Both the position numbers and the translations under genes were made by a program. From JANXQG01 sp037147235 (GTDB taxonomy: Bacteria; Planctomycetota; Planctomycetia; Pirellulales; Thermoguttaceae), in assembly GCA_037147235.1 (NCBI GenBank), contig JBAWVO010000016.1, forward strand, positions 1-42,415: a DNA stretch of 42,415 nucleotides, read 5' to 3'. The notes beneath the pieces were generated by a model that did not search any database, was not told the DNA's origin, and saw nothing but the letters and a program-made list of their open reading frames with translations. This document shows positions 16,424 to 24,974 of the stretch, in pieces; position 1 is the stretch's first letter; every line of letters starts with the position of its first letter.

Positions 16424-16531
16424 TGTTCGGCGTGGGTCTCCCGACCCCGCCGAAACGTCCGACCGAAGGTCTCCTAGTGAATGGGAGACCTTCGGTCGAA
16501 GGTGTGGCTCGGTCAGAGACCGGCCACAACA
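16424..16531. repeat. Palindromic repeat cluster downstream of rimI
   Basis: Shares modules with 15552-15690 in a different order. It contains a perfect 15-bp inverted repeat, CGACCGAAGGTCTCC at 16460-16474 against 16484-16498, around a 9-nt loop, followed by GGCTCGGTCAGAGACCGGCC. It may help to end rimI transcription. The remaining part of the 16390-16841 gap contains no supported gene; the last bases carry the GGGGGAG ribosome-binding site of the next gene. Confidence 0.8.
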
Positions 16532-16841
16532 AGATTGGGTTTTCCACCTCTCCAACTCTCCATTCTACCAGATGTGGCCGAGAGACAACGCCCCAACGAG
16601 GGGCTGCGAGACCACGCCCTAACAATTCCTGCCTGTAAATTAGGTAATCCAGGGAATTTTTGCCGCTTATTCCGATTGTCTGGTCGCGTGTTCGGCAAAC
16701 TTTACCGCCTAGGGGTCTTGTGCATAAAGTTCTGATTGCAGCGGTTCCGATGACAATCCTACCTGTGCTGCCTGATTCGGTTGTAGTAATTTTAGCGACG
16801 GTTCGGGCCGCAAATCAAAATTTTCTGGGGGGAGAATTGTC

Positions 16842-18227
16842 ATGCGGTTTCTATTACATCTCACTGCCGCTACGTTGCTGGTGGCAATCGGAACCGGAGG
16901 AACGACCTCCGCTAGGGCGGCCGACCGCGAGTCACGGGCCGTAGTTATAGGACGCCAGCAAATCCTTGATGAACTGTCCGCGGCCTTGGCGAAAGGCCAT
17001 CTGACGCGGATGGAACAATACCGCATCTTGCTCCATGCCAAGGAAGTGCTCAATGCCGACGATCTCCATGGGCTGGAGCAGACGCTCGATCGCATTGCCA
17101 CCCGGCAGGCAACCCTCCGACCCGCCAAAGCTGCGGTGCGGAACAAAGCCTCGGTTCAGCAAAACACCGACAGCGACGAGCCGGGAACCATCACGCCCTC
17201 AAAATACGAGGAACCTAATGCCGCGGAAATGCCGGTCGGCGAGCCAATGCGGAAGAAGGCCAAGGCTTTGAGCGATGGCCCCTTCGTGGAAGAGATCCCG
17301 TCGGGCATTGGCAAGCTCGCCAGCCAGCTCGACAGCAACGATTCAGAAGGTTTCGGGTGTGATCTGAATGAGTGCAATCCCCGCCGCCGACGCTGGCTAA
17401 ACGTCGATTTCATCTCGTCGGTCGATGCCTTCAAAGGACCTGTGGATATCGCCAATTCCAACGGCAATTTTGGCACGCGGCTGGGGGTCAACGCCGCCGT
17501 GCCGATCCTTCCCCGCATGGGTGTCGCCCTCCAGGCCGGAACTTCCGTGGTACTCAGCAATCTGAAAGGCTCGAACTTACCCGAGTTCAATTCCAAGATT
17601 CGCGATCAAGTCTTCGCCACGGTCGGCATGTTCCAGAGAGTCAATGGCGAGGAAGGGGCCTTCACCTGGGGTTTCGCCTACGACTGGCTGTTCGACGATT
17701 ATTATTCCAATTTCCATTTCGGCCAGTGGCGGGTGAAAGCGTCCTACGAGCCCGACTCCTGCAATGAATTCGGTGTGCAAGCGTCCTTGTCGGATCACGG
17801 CTCGACGGGCTCGATTCCCTATCCTGACGGTAGCGCCGACGTACTGGGTTTCAAGCCGATTACTCAAGGCTACTTATACTGGAAACACACGTGGAGCAAT
17901 GATGCTAGTTTGACCGGTCGGTTTGGCATGGCCGAGCAGCCTGGCGAATTCGTCTTCGGCACCGAAAGCCGGGTGCCGTTGACCAAGAACCTGGCACTGA
18001 CGAGTAATTTCAGCTACATCATGCCAATCGCGGGGGGTGGCCCAAACGCAAGTTTGGAGTTGAGTGGTCAGGCTCAGGAAATCTGGAATGTCTCGGTTGG
18101 TATCGAGATCGTACTGGGCGGCTTTCACGGCTGTGCCGCCCGCTTCCAGCCGTTCCTGCCCGTAGCCGACAATGGGTCGCTGGCCGTCCGCACAAGCAGT
18201 GAGGATCTAGTACCCCCGCCCAATTAA
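16842..18227 (+). CDS. Exported barrel-like protein of planctomycete type
   Basis: 461 residues. Clear signal peptide (MRFLLHLTAATLLVAIG, cleavage near ARA-AD). Residues about 30-90 are helical (QILDELSAALAKGHLTRMEQ), a linker of about 70 residues follows, and from 175 on the chain is beta-rich with alternating aromatics and repeated turns (LGVNAAVPILPRMGVALQ, WRVKASYEPDSCNEFGVQ, NLALTSNFSYIMP), ending in strands and a Pro-rich tail. This looks like an outer-membrane or surface barrel preceded by a periplasmic domain, similar to families I know in Pirellulales (perhaps DUF6666). Function unknown. GGGGAG 6-7 nt before the ATG supports the start. Confidence 0.65.
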   Translation: MRFLLHLTAATLLVAIGTGGTTSARAADRESRAVVIGRQQILDELSAALAKGHLTRMEQYRILLHAKEVLNADDLHGLEQTLDRIATRQATLRPAKAAVRNKASVQQNTDSDEPGTITPSKYEEPNAAEMPVGEPMRKKAKALSDGPFVEEIPSGIGKLASQLDSNDSEGFGCDLNECNPRRRRWLNVDFISSVDAFKGPVDIANSNGNFGTRLGVNAAVPILPRMGVALQAGTSVVLSNLKGSNLPEFNSKIRDQVFATVGMFQRVNGEEGAFTWGFAYDWLFDDYYSNFHFGQWRVKASYEPDSCNEFGVQASLSDHGSTGSIPYPDGSADVLGFKPITQGYLYWKHTWSNDASLTGRFGMAEQPGEFVFGTESRVPLTKNLALTSNFSYIMPIAGGGPNASLELSGQAQEIWNVSVGIEIVLGGFHGCAARFQPFLPVADNGSLAVRTSSEDLVPPPN

Positions 18228-18257
18228 GCACGGAACGATACCCTAGCAGGTTTTATC

Positions 18258-18902
18258 ATGACAAACCGAATCGCCGATTGCCGACTGTTTCTCAACGAGT
18301 TTCGCAGGAACTTCCGCACCACCGGGGCGATTTTGCCCAGCGGACGACGACTTTCGACAGCACTGGTCCATTTTGTCCGCGAGTCCACCGATCATCAGCC
18401 GCGGCGGATCCTTGAAGTCGGGCCGGGTACTGGTGCGGTGACCCGGCACCTGATCCGCAGTATGCAACCCACCGATTGCCTCGATCTGGTCGAGCTGAAC
18501 CAGAGCTTTGTCGATTGCCTTAACGACCGCTTTCGTTCGGATCCCGACTTTCAACCGGCGGCCCAGCGCTGTCGCGTACTGCATTGCCCGATTGAGAGCC
18601 TGCCGGCCGAAACCAGCTACGACGTCCTTGTGTCTGGGCTGCCGATGAACAACTTTGCCGTGGCGGAAGTCGAGCACATTCTCGGTATCCTTCGCCGACT
18701 CGCCGCACCCGGCGCGACCGTCTCCTTCTTTGAGTACATGGGTATTCGGAGATTGAAGGCAGCGTTTAGTGGCCGAACGGAACGGACTCGGCTCCGCGGC
18801 ATTGGGCAGCTCGTTGGCCGGTTGCTGAAAGACCACGAAATCCGCCGCGATTGGATCTGGTCCAACGTCCCGCCCGCCTATGTACATCACGTGCGATTCT
18901 AG
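18258..18902 (+). CDS. Class I SAM-dependent methyltransferase, phospholipid N-methyltransferase-like
   Basis: 214 residues. N-terminal FRTTGAILPSGRRLSTALV (19-37) resembles the opening of PmtA-type phospholipid N-methyltransferases and KsgA-like enzymes; motif I is ILEVGPGTGAVTRHL (51-65), followed by LDLVELNQSF (motif II acid) and YDVLVSGLPMNNF (motif IV). The C-terminal region (SFFEYMGIRRLKAAF) also suits a membrane-lipid enzyme. It probably methylates phosphatidylethanolamine or a related amine lipid, but the substrate is inferred. It follows the barrel gene by 30 bp and may share its transcript. An inverted repeat follows the stop. Confidence 0.72.
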   Translation: MTNRIADCRLFLNEFRRNFRTTGAILPSGRRLSTALVHFVRESTDHQPRRILEVGPGTGAVTRHLIRSMQPTDCLDLVELNQSFVDCLNDRFRSDPDFQPAAQRCRVLHCPIESLPAETSYDVLVSGLPMNNFAVAEVEHILGILRRLAAPGATVSFFEYMGIRRLKAAFSGRTERTRLRGIGQLVGRLLKDHEIRRDWIWSNVPPAYVHHVRF

Positions 18903-18908
18903 CAACCC

Positions 18909-19047
18909 GTAGGGTGCGTGGAGCGAACCAACACCCGGGAAATGGTGCGTTGCGCACGGACTCAATACTTCGAGAACGTCTACCCTGGAATAGACCGGTT
19001 CGCGTAACGCACCATTTCGCTCGCGGTCCGTGCTTCACCTACCCTAC
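18909..19047. repeat. Nested inverted repeat between convergent genes
   Basis: Outer arms GTAGGGTG (from 18909) against ACCTACCCTAC (to 19047), and inner arms AATGGTGCGTTGCGC (18941-18955) against GCGTAACGCACCATT (19002-19016, one mismatch). It fills the space between the methyltransferase stop and the csrA stop, so it could serve as a bidirectional terminator. Similar GTAGGGTGCGT elements are widely dispersed in bacteria. Confidence 0.7.
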
Positions 19048-19054
19048 AAAATAC

Positions 19055-19237
19055 CTAGCCCTCCGCTGCCGCTCTCGTCGCGGGAGACGCGGGCGGGAGT
19101 TCTCCGCGACGGACTCGCACTTCCGCCGGGGCCTCAATGCCTACCCGAACTCGATCGCCGTTAACTCTCACGATCGTCAGGACAATCGAATCCCCGAGGT
19201 GAATTCGTTGGTTTTCCTTCCTCGATAGAACCAGCAT
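19055..19237 (-). CDS. csrA: Carbon storage regulator CsrA
   Basis: 60 residues, full family length. MLVLSRKENQRIHLGDSIVL is the canonical N-terminus with the RNA-binding Arg and Glu of strand 1 (LSRK), and RVRVGIEAPAEVRVRRGEL is the strand 5/helix segment with the second RNA-contact Arg. It binds GGA motifs in hairpin loops of mRNA leaders and represses or stabilises them. AGGAAGG lies about 7 nt before the ATG. The Ala/Pro-rich C-terminus is ordinary. Convergent with the methyltransferase gene. No fliW or csrB-like RNA was found here. Confidence 0.95.
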   Translation of the reverse strand: MLVLSRKENQRIHLGDSIVLTIVRVNGDRVRVGIEAPAEVRVRRGELPPASPATRAAAEG

Positions 19238-19377
19238 AATGAACCTTCCTCTGTATTTTTGCTTTCAAAGCTGCTTCCAAGCCGACCGCGCAGAAGCCCC
19301 TGCCTACGCTCCAGGCCAGTCTTTGAATCAGCTTTGTCGTTTCTGGATGGATGTTTTTCGTTGCGTCGAGCTTAATT

Positions 19378-19677
19378 TCAGTTCGATGCGAATGGTTGAA
19401 TTTTCGGACTGTCGATCAACTGCGTCGTTTGAAATCTTTCTCCCCCGGAACCATAAAAGAGGATCTTGTTTCGATCCGTTTCCCAGATGGCCGAGAATTG
19501 AGTGGCGCGCGGTCCATGCAAACAAAAGTAGATCCCACACGGCTTATCTCGCCGCCGCAAAATCCGTTCGGTCATGGGAAACGCGCCCGCCTGAAGCTCA
19601 TGCTGATTGCAAATCGTCGTGTTGACGTAGTCCCGAAGATCTTCCACACTGCCGATCTGTTGAAAACAAGTCAACAT
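19378..19677 (-). CDS. Conserved small protein, function unknown
   Basis: About 99 residues. The core ELQAGAFPMTERILRRRD and CGIYFCLHGPRATQFSAIWE, then ILFYGSGGERF, is protein-like, and I recall similar ORFs in planctomycetes. The start is uncertain: ATG 19677 has AGGAG too far upstream (about 13 nt), while a GTG at 19761 gives a longer frame without a clear binding site. It is on the same strand as csrA, 140 bp upstream of it, so it could share a transcript. The HGPR and FYGSGGERF phrases suggest a compact nucleotide- or RNA-related fold, but no function is assigned. Confidence 0.6.
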   Translation of the reverse strand: MLTCFQQIGSVEDLRDYVNTTICNQHELQAGAFPMTERILRRRDKPCGIYFCLHGPRATQFSAIWETDRNKILFYGSGGERFQTTQLIDSPKIQPFASN

Positions 19678-20025
19678 TTCTGAATAAATACTCCTAGTAA
19701 TACGCAGAGTATCCCATTTTCGGATGTCTGCGAAGAAGAGGCAAGATAGGATAACTGCCACTAGCCTAAGCTATCGGCAATTTGGGGGCGAGAATTTGCA
19801 CAGTCCTCATGCAATTTTCAGCGAGATTGTCCGCGCTGCGACAGATTTGTCATCGCCCATACTGCTTGCAAAATAAGGAGATACGGCAATCGAAGCGATC
19901 CTGGAATACATACATAGAATGTTTTGTCTTAAGTGTCCCGTGGATTGCATAATCGAAACACTCGTCTCGATTTACCTATTTTACGGTGAAAAGAACGTAC
20001 AACGGAATGAATTCCGTGTTACGAA
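19678..20025. other. Gap with no gene; one ACGGAAT dyad
   Basis: AT-richer than its surroundings. The only structure I see is the perfect dyad ACGGAAT-GA-ATTCCGT at 20002-20017, immediately beyond the GNAT gene's stop. It is a member of the family at 2851-2898 and 26824-26895. Confidence 0.6.
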
Positions 20026-21159
20026 TCACACGACTTGCGAGCAGGCAATGTCCCGCTCACCATGAAGCTGACGGCGGAGCCAGCGATTCCACCACAGCAT
20101 TTGCGCCCGCAAGACCATCGCGGGAAAGAAGGTGAATCGGTAGCTGGTCTGGACGCGGGTTCGCCATGCTTGCTTGGTGTCGTGACTGCCCGTGCCGAGG
20201 TCATAGCAGCGATCACCGCGACGATGCCCATCTTCGAGCATCATTTTCTGCAAGACCAGACCTGGCCGCAGATGCTTGAACCGGGGATCAAAACCGCGGC
20301 GTAGGCCGTAGACAGCACCTTGCCAGCAGTAGTTGTACATGAAGGCAGCCGGCTCATCGTTAAAATAAAGTAGGCATAAGTCGACGGCTCCGAGGTATGC
20401 CGCGGCGGCATGGGCGTCGCGGAAAAATTCGTGGACCTCGGCGTGGCAAAGATTCGTCTTGTCGCCGCCTTCGCCCTGCCAGCTCCGCTGGGCAAGTTCG
20501 ACGCACGTATCATAAAGATCCCAGCGCGGATCGACTTCGCACCCATAAGCCGGTTCAGGCCGATAGCGAATCAGTTCCACCTTGCCCTGCTCCGCCACGC
20601 GCTGCTGAAGACGATCGATGTTTTTGCGGAACTTGGCCTCGCGGCCTTGCCAGTAGACCTGCCAGGTCTCAGGCAATTCGACCAGCGAGCTACGATCCCA
20701 CTTTTGCCTGCAAGGGCGAAAACCGGTCTGGGCCATGGCACGCTCGGTACGGCCCAGGTCGGTGCTATCGGCGTCGACCCAGCGAAGATCGAGCAGATCC
20801 CAATCGCGCGGCGTCTGCCGCACATGCCGCAAGGCGGCGACGAGAGTTGCGGAAGGATTCGGGCCGATCGGACCAAAAAAGGTCGCCCAATCGTGCAAGG
20901 GGTAGGTCAACATGCGGAGACGGCCAACGCGGGTTGACTCGGTCCGCACCACGAACGGCACGATACCGACGGGCTGTCGGTTTTCCGTCACTACGAGAAC
21001 CCGGAGCTGCTGCCCCGCCGCAAAATGCTTCCAATAGCATTCCAGCCAGTCCAGTGAATGAAAGAAGCTGGCTCCCGTTGTCTGGGCCAGCAGCGTTTGC
21101 CAGGACAGCCGAAATTCGCTCAGGCTTTCGATCTGGTTGATTTCGCGGACTTCGATCAT
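20026..21159 (-). CDS. GNAT-family transferase, CelD/BcsL-like (Acetyltransf_6)
   Basis: 377 residues in two GNAT-like halves. N-terminal half: FFHSLDWLECYWKHF and LRVLVVTENRQPVGIVPFVV. C-terminal half: KFRKNIDRLQQRV, then AAYLGAVDLCLLYFNDEPAAFMYNY and YGLRRGFDPRFKHLRPGLVLQKMMLE, matching the acetyl-CoA-binding domain of the CelD/FemAB-like group (Acetyltransf_6). These enzymes modify polysaccharide or lipid precursors; the substrate is unknown. No signal peptide, so cytoplasmic. The last helix region (VLRAQMLWWNRWLRRQL) is basic and aromatic and might touch the membrane. Appears monocistronic, with repeats on both sides. Confidence 0.78.
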   Translation of the reverse strand: MIEVREINQIESLSEFRLSWQTLLAQTTGASFFHSLDWLECYWKHFAAGQQLRVLVVTENRQPVGIVPFVVRTESTRVGRLRMLTYPLHDWATFFGPIGPNPSATLVAALRHVRQTPRDWDLLDLRWVDADSTDLGRTERAMAQTGFRPCRQKWDRSSLVELPETWQVYWQGREAKFRKNIDRLQQRVAEQGKVELIRYRPEPAYGCEVDPRWDLYDTCVELAQRSWQGEGGDKTNLCHAEVHEFFRDAHAAAAYLGAVDLCLLYFNDEPAAFMYNYCWQGAVYGLRRGFDPRFKHLRPGLVLQKMMLEDGHRRGDRCYDLGTGSHDTKQAWRTRVQTSYRFTFFPAMVLRAQMLWWNRWLRRQLHGERDIACSQVV

Positions 21160-21205
21160 GGGATCGTCTAGGTTTCACGCACTCAGTCGGCCATTAGGGA
21201 ATCGA

Positions 21206-21261
21206 GGGCTCTCCGCCAAGTTTGTGGTGCGGGCGTCTCGCCTGCCTGGTTCAACCACAAC
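21206..21261. repeat. 56-bp dispersed repeat, copy 1
   Basis: The 56 bases match 29858-29913 exactly in opposite orientation, and similarity continues more weakly to about 21277. The core GGTGCGGGCGTCTCGCCTG can pair with a complementary arm in copy 2, so this copy is probably half of the full palindrome. It lies upstream of the GNAT gene, in the 270-bp gap 21160-21429, which holds nothing else I can name. Confidence 0.85.
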
Positions 21262-21429
21262 ATCTTGGGTAGGCGGCATGCCAAAGCGAACCGAGCCGCT
21301 TTGCCGATCCTAAGACAAGTCTACTTCGGAAATTCCACTTAATTCCATCCGCACTCACATTTGCCGACCAGGTTGTCTTTTTCCCACCTAGGAGGCGAAA
21401 AGGCAACCTGAGCCACGCGGTTCATGCCT

Positions 21430-23568
21430 TCACAAGGCACCTCGCGTGTCTTTGAGTTTCATATCAAACGACTTGAATCCCACACCTCTCTGGTAGGGCG
21501 CGAAAATCCATACCATCTGAGATCCCTTGATCAGTCGGACATCGACTGGCTTGGTCGTCTGCCACAGGCCGGCCGTCCATGGGAGGTTTATCCAGGCATG
21601 ACCATCCTGGACCGTGCCCACGCCGAATTCCCAGAATGTCGGCCCTCCGGTCGCCCCGCTGCAATCCAGAGTACTCAAACGGACATACTGTGCGGTCACC
21701 CGTGGGAAATCCTTGGCGTAGCCGTTACCGAGGGTGGTGCCTTCAAGAATGGTTTTCCATTCATCGCCGACTTTGTACTCCAGCCGGAACTTCGACACTT
21801 TTTCATAAGCACGTTCGTCGATCATGACGGTGCTGATGGGGGTGGGTTGGCCCAAATCGAGTTCAATCCAGGCTTTATCGACGCCAAAGTTGGCGGCCCA
21901 CCGCGTATTCGGATTGTTATCCACGGCCATCTGGGGACCAAGGTCTTTGACTTTTCCTTTCCATACGGAGGACGCTTTGGCCTGTTTGACGGGGACCATG
22001 GCTCCAAAGGATCGGACATACAGACTCTGACCGCTATTCACGGTGGCCACTTTTGCGACCATCTCATATACCCCGGTCTCGGGGACATTGACCTTATAGC
22101 CTACCCAACACGACGCCATGCCCTGCTGAAAAAGCAACTGCTTGCCCCCCGTGTAGGAATCCAGCACCGTGATACGCGGTTCCCCTCCCCAGACCGTGAT
22201 GCCGCCGGTTTCGGCGAAATCCGTTCCCTCGAAGTGGATCACCCCCGGCATCACTTGGATCGGTGGTTCCGCTTTGATTACCAGCTTGGCGGTTGTTCGC
22301 GCATTCGCGGGGCCGGTTTTCGCGGCCACCGCGGCACCCGGATCGGCGTCCATCTCGTCCGCCTTTTCCGAAGCATCCAGATTTCTCTTGATTGTGGGCG
22401 TTGACTTGGCAATTGCGACGGCTACACGCATGACCGCGGACGCCTGTTCCTTGGATGATAGCACGGTTGCCAGCCAGCGCAAGTGTTCTACCTGCGAGAA
22501 TGCCTGCGCAAAGGATCGCGACTCCACTCCCGCGACAAATTCAGGGCCCGACATGCCCTCGAGTCGCGACGCATTCCATCCTTTGCCATAAGCCACCTGC
22601 CAACTGCCATCGACCGATTTATAGGCGACGCAGGCATGGCGAGGCTGGCCCACTCCGATCGCCGGGATACCGAACGCTTGGCAGATAAATACGGCCCACG
22701 ACGACCTAGGCCCACATTTCCCGCCTCCGTCCAACACCGCTTTGAAGTCCGTATGGTGAATGGGTGAGTTCCGACGCCATACCATGGAGGTCGTATCAAC
22801 GACTTTCTCGTTTTTCCTTATATTGGGGTTCCAGGTATTGATCATTTCCCTTCCCCAGGTCAGGTCGGCCTCGGACGCGCCCGACGACACGACAAATTGA
22901 TAGTCCCAAACCGTGAGCTTGTCAAAACTGGGAAACAGCTCCTGGTTCGCGTGGGCAGTCTTGAAATACTTGTAGCGTACCACGGGGTCACTGGGAGTCT
23001 TCTGCTGGCCGGAGCCAGGGGCACCGGTGCCGGGCGGACGAAGCGATGTCGCCATGGCAAGCCGCAGATAGATGCCCTGCCTGGAGTCTGGATCGGCATA
23101 ATAGATTTTCTTCCAAATCTGCAAGGCTCCAACGGAAATCGACCAACTATTGTCTTCCCGGGCCGCCAGTTTGACGGGCGTTGCGCCCTCCAGGTACAGG
23201 TCCAAGGCTTGTTTGTTCTTTAGAAGCCAGATCAAGAACGGCTTGTTGGCTTCGTCGGTTCGTGCAAAAGTTCCCAGTTTGTCGGGCCCGACTTTTGCCA
23301 GGAACTGTCGTTGGGCCAAGGCACCTGCAACGGCCGGATCCTTGAGCAGGGCTTTTAGGGCTGTCCCGGACATGCCACGGGAGTCCGCCGGCACTTTCTG
23401 ATTCAGCCAGGTGGAGAGATTACGATAATACTTGGTAAAATCGCCCTCGCGGATGGCCGATTCCAGGTCATTGGCATTGGGTTCCCACGCGAGGAGATTC
23501 CCGGGAATCAACAAGAAGGCGATGCCCGCGATGAGCAAGCGAAATTTTACTTTGGTGAGTGTGTTCAT
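21430..23568 (-). CDS. Exported transglutaminase-like protein with C-terminal discoidin domain
   Basis: 712 residues. Signal peptide about 1-27 (LLIAGIAFLLIPGNLLAWE). Transglutaminase core: LDGGGKCGPRSSWAVFICQ (Cys285, nucleophile) and GQPRHACVAYKSVDGSW (His311, then Asp320), followed by a Lys/Arg-rich helical region. After about 440 there are beta domains, including GVIHFEGTDFAETGG and a discoidin/F5-8C-like carbohydrate-binding module with AVDNNPNTRWAANFG and WIELDLGQPTPIS (about 550-580). It probably acts on surface protein or glycan; the reaction could be crosslinking, hydrolysis or deamidation. Stand-alone gene; the ATG region lacks a strong ribosome-binding site. Confidence 0.78.
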   Translation of the reverse strand: MNTLTKVKFRLLIAGIAFLLIPGNLLAWEPNANDLESAIREGDFTKYYRNLSTWLNQKVPADSRGMSGTALKALLKDPAVAGALAQRQFLAKVGPDKLGTFARTDEANKPFLIWLLKNKQALDLYLEGATPVKLAAREDNSWSISVGALQIWKKIYYADPDSRQGIYLRLAMATSLRPPGTGAPGSGQQKTPSDPVVRYKYFKTAHANQELFPSFDKLTVWDYQFVVSSGASEADLTWGREMINTWNPNIRKNEKVVDTTSMVWRRNSPIHHTDFKAVLDGGGKCGPRSSWAVFICQAFGIPAIGVGQPRHACVAYKSVDGSWQVAYGKGWNASRLEGMSGPEFVAGVESRSFAQAFSQVEHLRWLATVLSSKEQASAVMRVAVAIAKSTPTIKRNLDASEKADEMDADPGAAVAAKTGPANARTTAKLVIKAEPPIQVMPGVIHFEGTDFAETGGITVWGGEPRITVLDSYTGGKQLLFQQGMASCWVGYKVNVPETGVYEMVAKVATVNSGQSLYVRSFGAMVPVKQAKASSVWKGKVKDLGPQMAVDNNPNTRWAANFGVDKAWIELDLGQPTPISTVMIDERAYEKVSKFRLEYKVGDEWKTILEGTTLGNGYAKDFPRVTAQYVRLSTLDCSGATGGPTFWEFGVGTVQDGHAWINLPWTAGLWQTTKPVDVRLIKGSQMVWIFAPYQRGVGFKSFDMKLKDTRGAL

Positions 23569-23792
23569 GATGCGACTCGAATGATTGGGGGGGGGGTTAG
23601 TTAGGCAGGCACTACTTCAAACCGTGGTATCAACTTAGGTGTTGTACTGCTCATGTTTCATGGCAGGTATATTTATTGCACAGTCAAGTTATATTTTACC
23701 ATCGTCCGTTGCGTCCGTCTATGTCCGTCCCGGAGAAGTCAAATTTCCGACATCTTTTTCTGAAAGGCCGTTTTTTGCAGTCCGCCCTACAC

Positions 23793-24974
23793 TCAGCCGT
23801 GCCCCCCGTGCAACGTAAGATGGATGATCTCGGGGGCGCAATTCATCCGCAGCGGCAATTCGGCGGAGAGGCCGCAGCTGACGTTGAGAATCGTCGGCGG
23901 GGCGTAAAACAGCCCGGAGGCATATTGTACGCCGTTGTAACTGGGGGCGAATACCGGGCCGATTAGCGGCAGACGTATCTGTCCGCCATGGGTGTGGCCA
24001 GCCAGCAGCAGATCGCCGTCGCCTTTGCGTGCCCAGGGAAGCTGATCGGGCGAATGGGCCAGCAGGAGTCGAAAAGGAACCTCGCTCCGTGGCGGGAATG
24101 TACTCAGGTCGGCGGCTGGCTTGAACCAGGGCAACTCGTTGCCTGCCACAAGAACGGGCTGACCGCGTACTTTGATCACCTTCCAGCAGCCGCCCAAGTA
24201 GACCAGCCCGCAATCGACCATCACCCGCTGTAACCGCCGATAATCGACGCGGAGATCGTGATTGCCGAAGAGGTAGTAGACGCCGTAACGGGCCTTCAAG
24301 CGGCCGAATGTGTCAGGAACCCAGTCGATGAACTGCGTCTTGTCGACGAGGTCGCCCGTAAGGACCACGATCTCAGGCTCCAGGGCGTTGCTCATCCGCA
24401 CGATCTCTTCAAAGAACGGTCTACCGATCCGACCCGTGAAGTGAAAGTCGGAGAGATGGACGATCGACAATCCTTCCAAAGCGGGCGGCAAGCGAGGCAC
24501 GTCGAGACCGCGCTCAATCAAGTCTAATTCCAGGCTCTCATTGCCTGGCAGATGGACGATCGCGTGGTGCGGATGATCGGGGGAATGCAAGATATTCGTG
24601 GCCAAACTGCGGCTGCGATGGAAGCGGAGGATGGACGAGCCATTTTGCAGGATTGCCCAACGCAGTCGTTGCACAAGGATAACTACCGCGCTAATCCAGC
24701 ATAAGCCAAGGTAGCCCTCCAAGGCCAGAATGCCCGTGGTGTTTGCCGCAGTTGACGAAAACACCCTCCAAGGCATAAGCGACGGCGCATCGACCGACAA
24801 CAGCCAATAAACGGCCATCGGCGGCGGTGCGAGGAGCAAGAGAAAGAACAGCTTGTCGATCTTGCTGACGATCGAGTGCGGCCAGCCCGTGGCGTGCGTC
24901 CGATTGATGACCGCAACCCAGATTGCGGCATGTCCGGCGGCAGCGACAACGAGAAGAACAACGGCGGCGGTCAC
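23793..24974 (-). CDS. Membrane-anchored metallophosphoesterase (YkuE/YaeI-like)
   Basis: 393 residues. Three N-terminal membrane helices (about 2-22, 42-60, 84-102) precede a calcineurin-like domain with all five metal blocks: SDFHFTG (Asp176, His178), LTGDLVD (Asp208), FGNHD (Asn238, His239), AHSPD (His307) and AGHTHGG (His327, His329). Related enzymes such as YaeI hydrolyse the pyrophosphate of UDP-diacylglucosamine or similar lipids, but the substrate here is not known. The GTG start overlaps the upstream regulator's stop as GTGA (24971-24974), so translation of the two is coupled. Confidence 0.85.
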   Translation of the reverse strand: MTAAVVLLVVAAAGHAAIWVAVINRTHATGWPHSIVSKIDKLFFLLLLAPPPMAVYWLLSVDAPSLMPWRVFSSTAANTTGILALEGYLGLCWISAVVILVQRLRWAILQNGSSILRFHRSRSLATNILHSPDHPHHAIVHLPGNESLELDLIERGLDVPRLPPALEGLSIVHLSDFHFTGRIGRPFFEEIVRMSNALEPEIVVLTGDLVDKTQFIDWVPDTFGRLKARYGVYYLFGNHDLRVDYRRLQRVMVDCGLVYLGGCWKVIKVRGQPVLVAGNELPWFKPAADLSTFPPRSEVPFRLLLAHSPDQLPWARKGDGDLLLAGHTHGGQIRLPLIGPVFAPSYNGVQYASGLFYAPPTILNVSCGLSAELPLRMNCAPEIIHLTLHGGHG

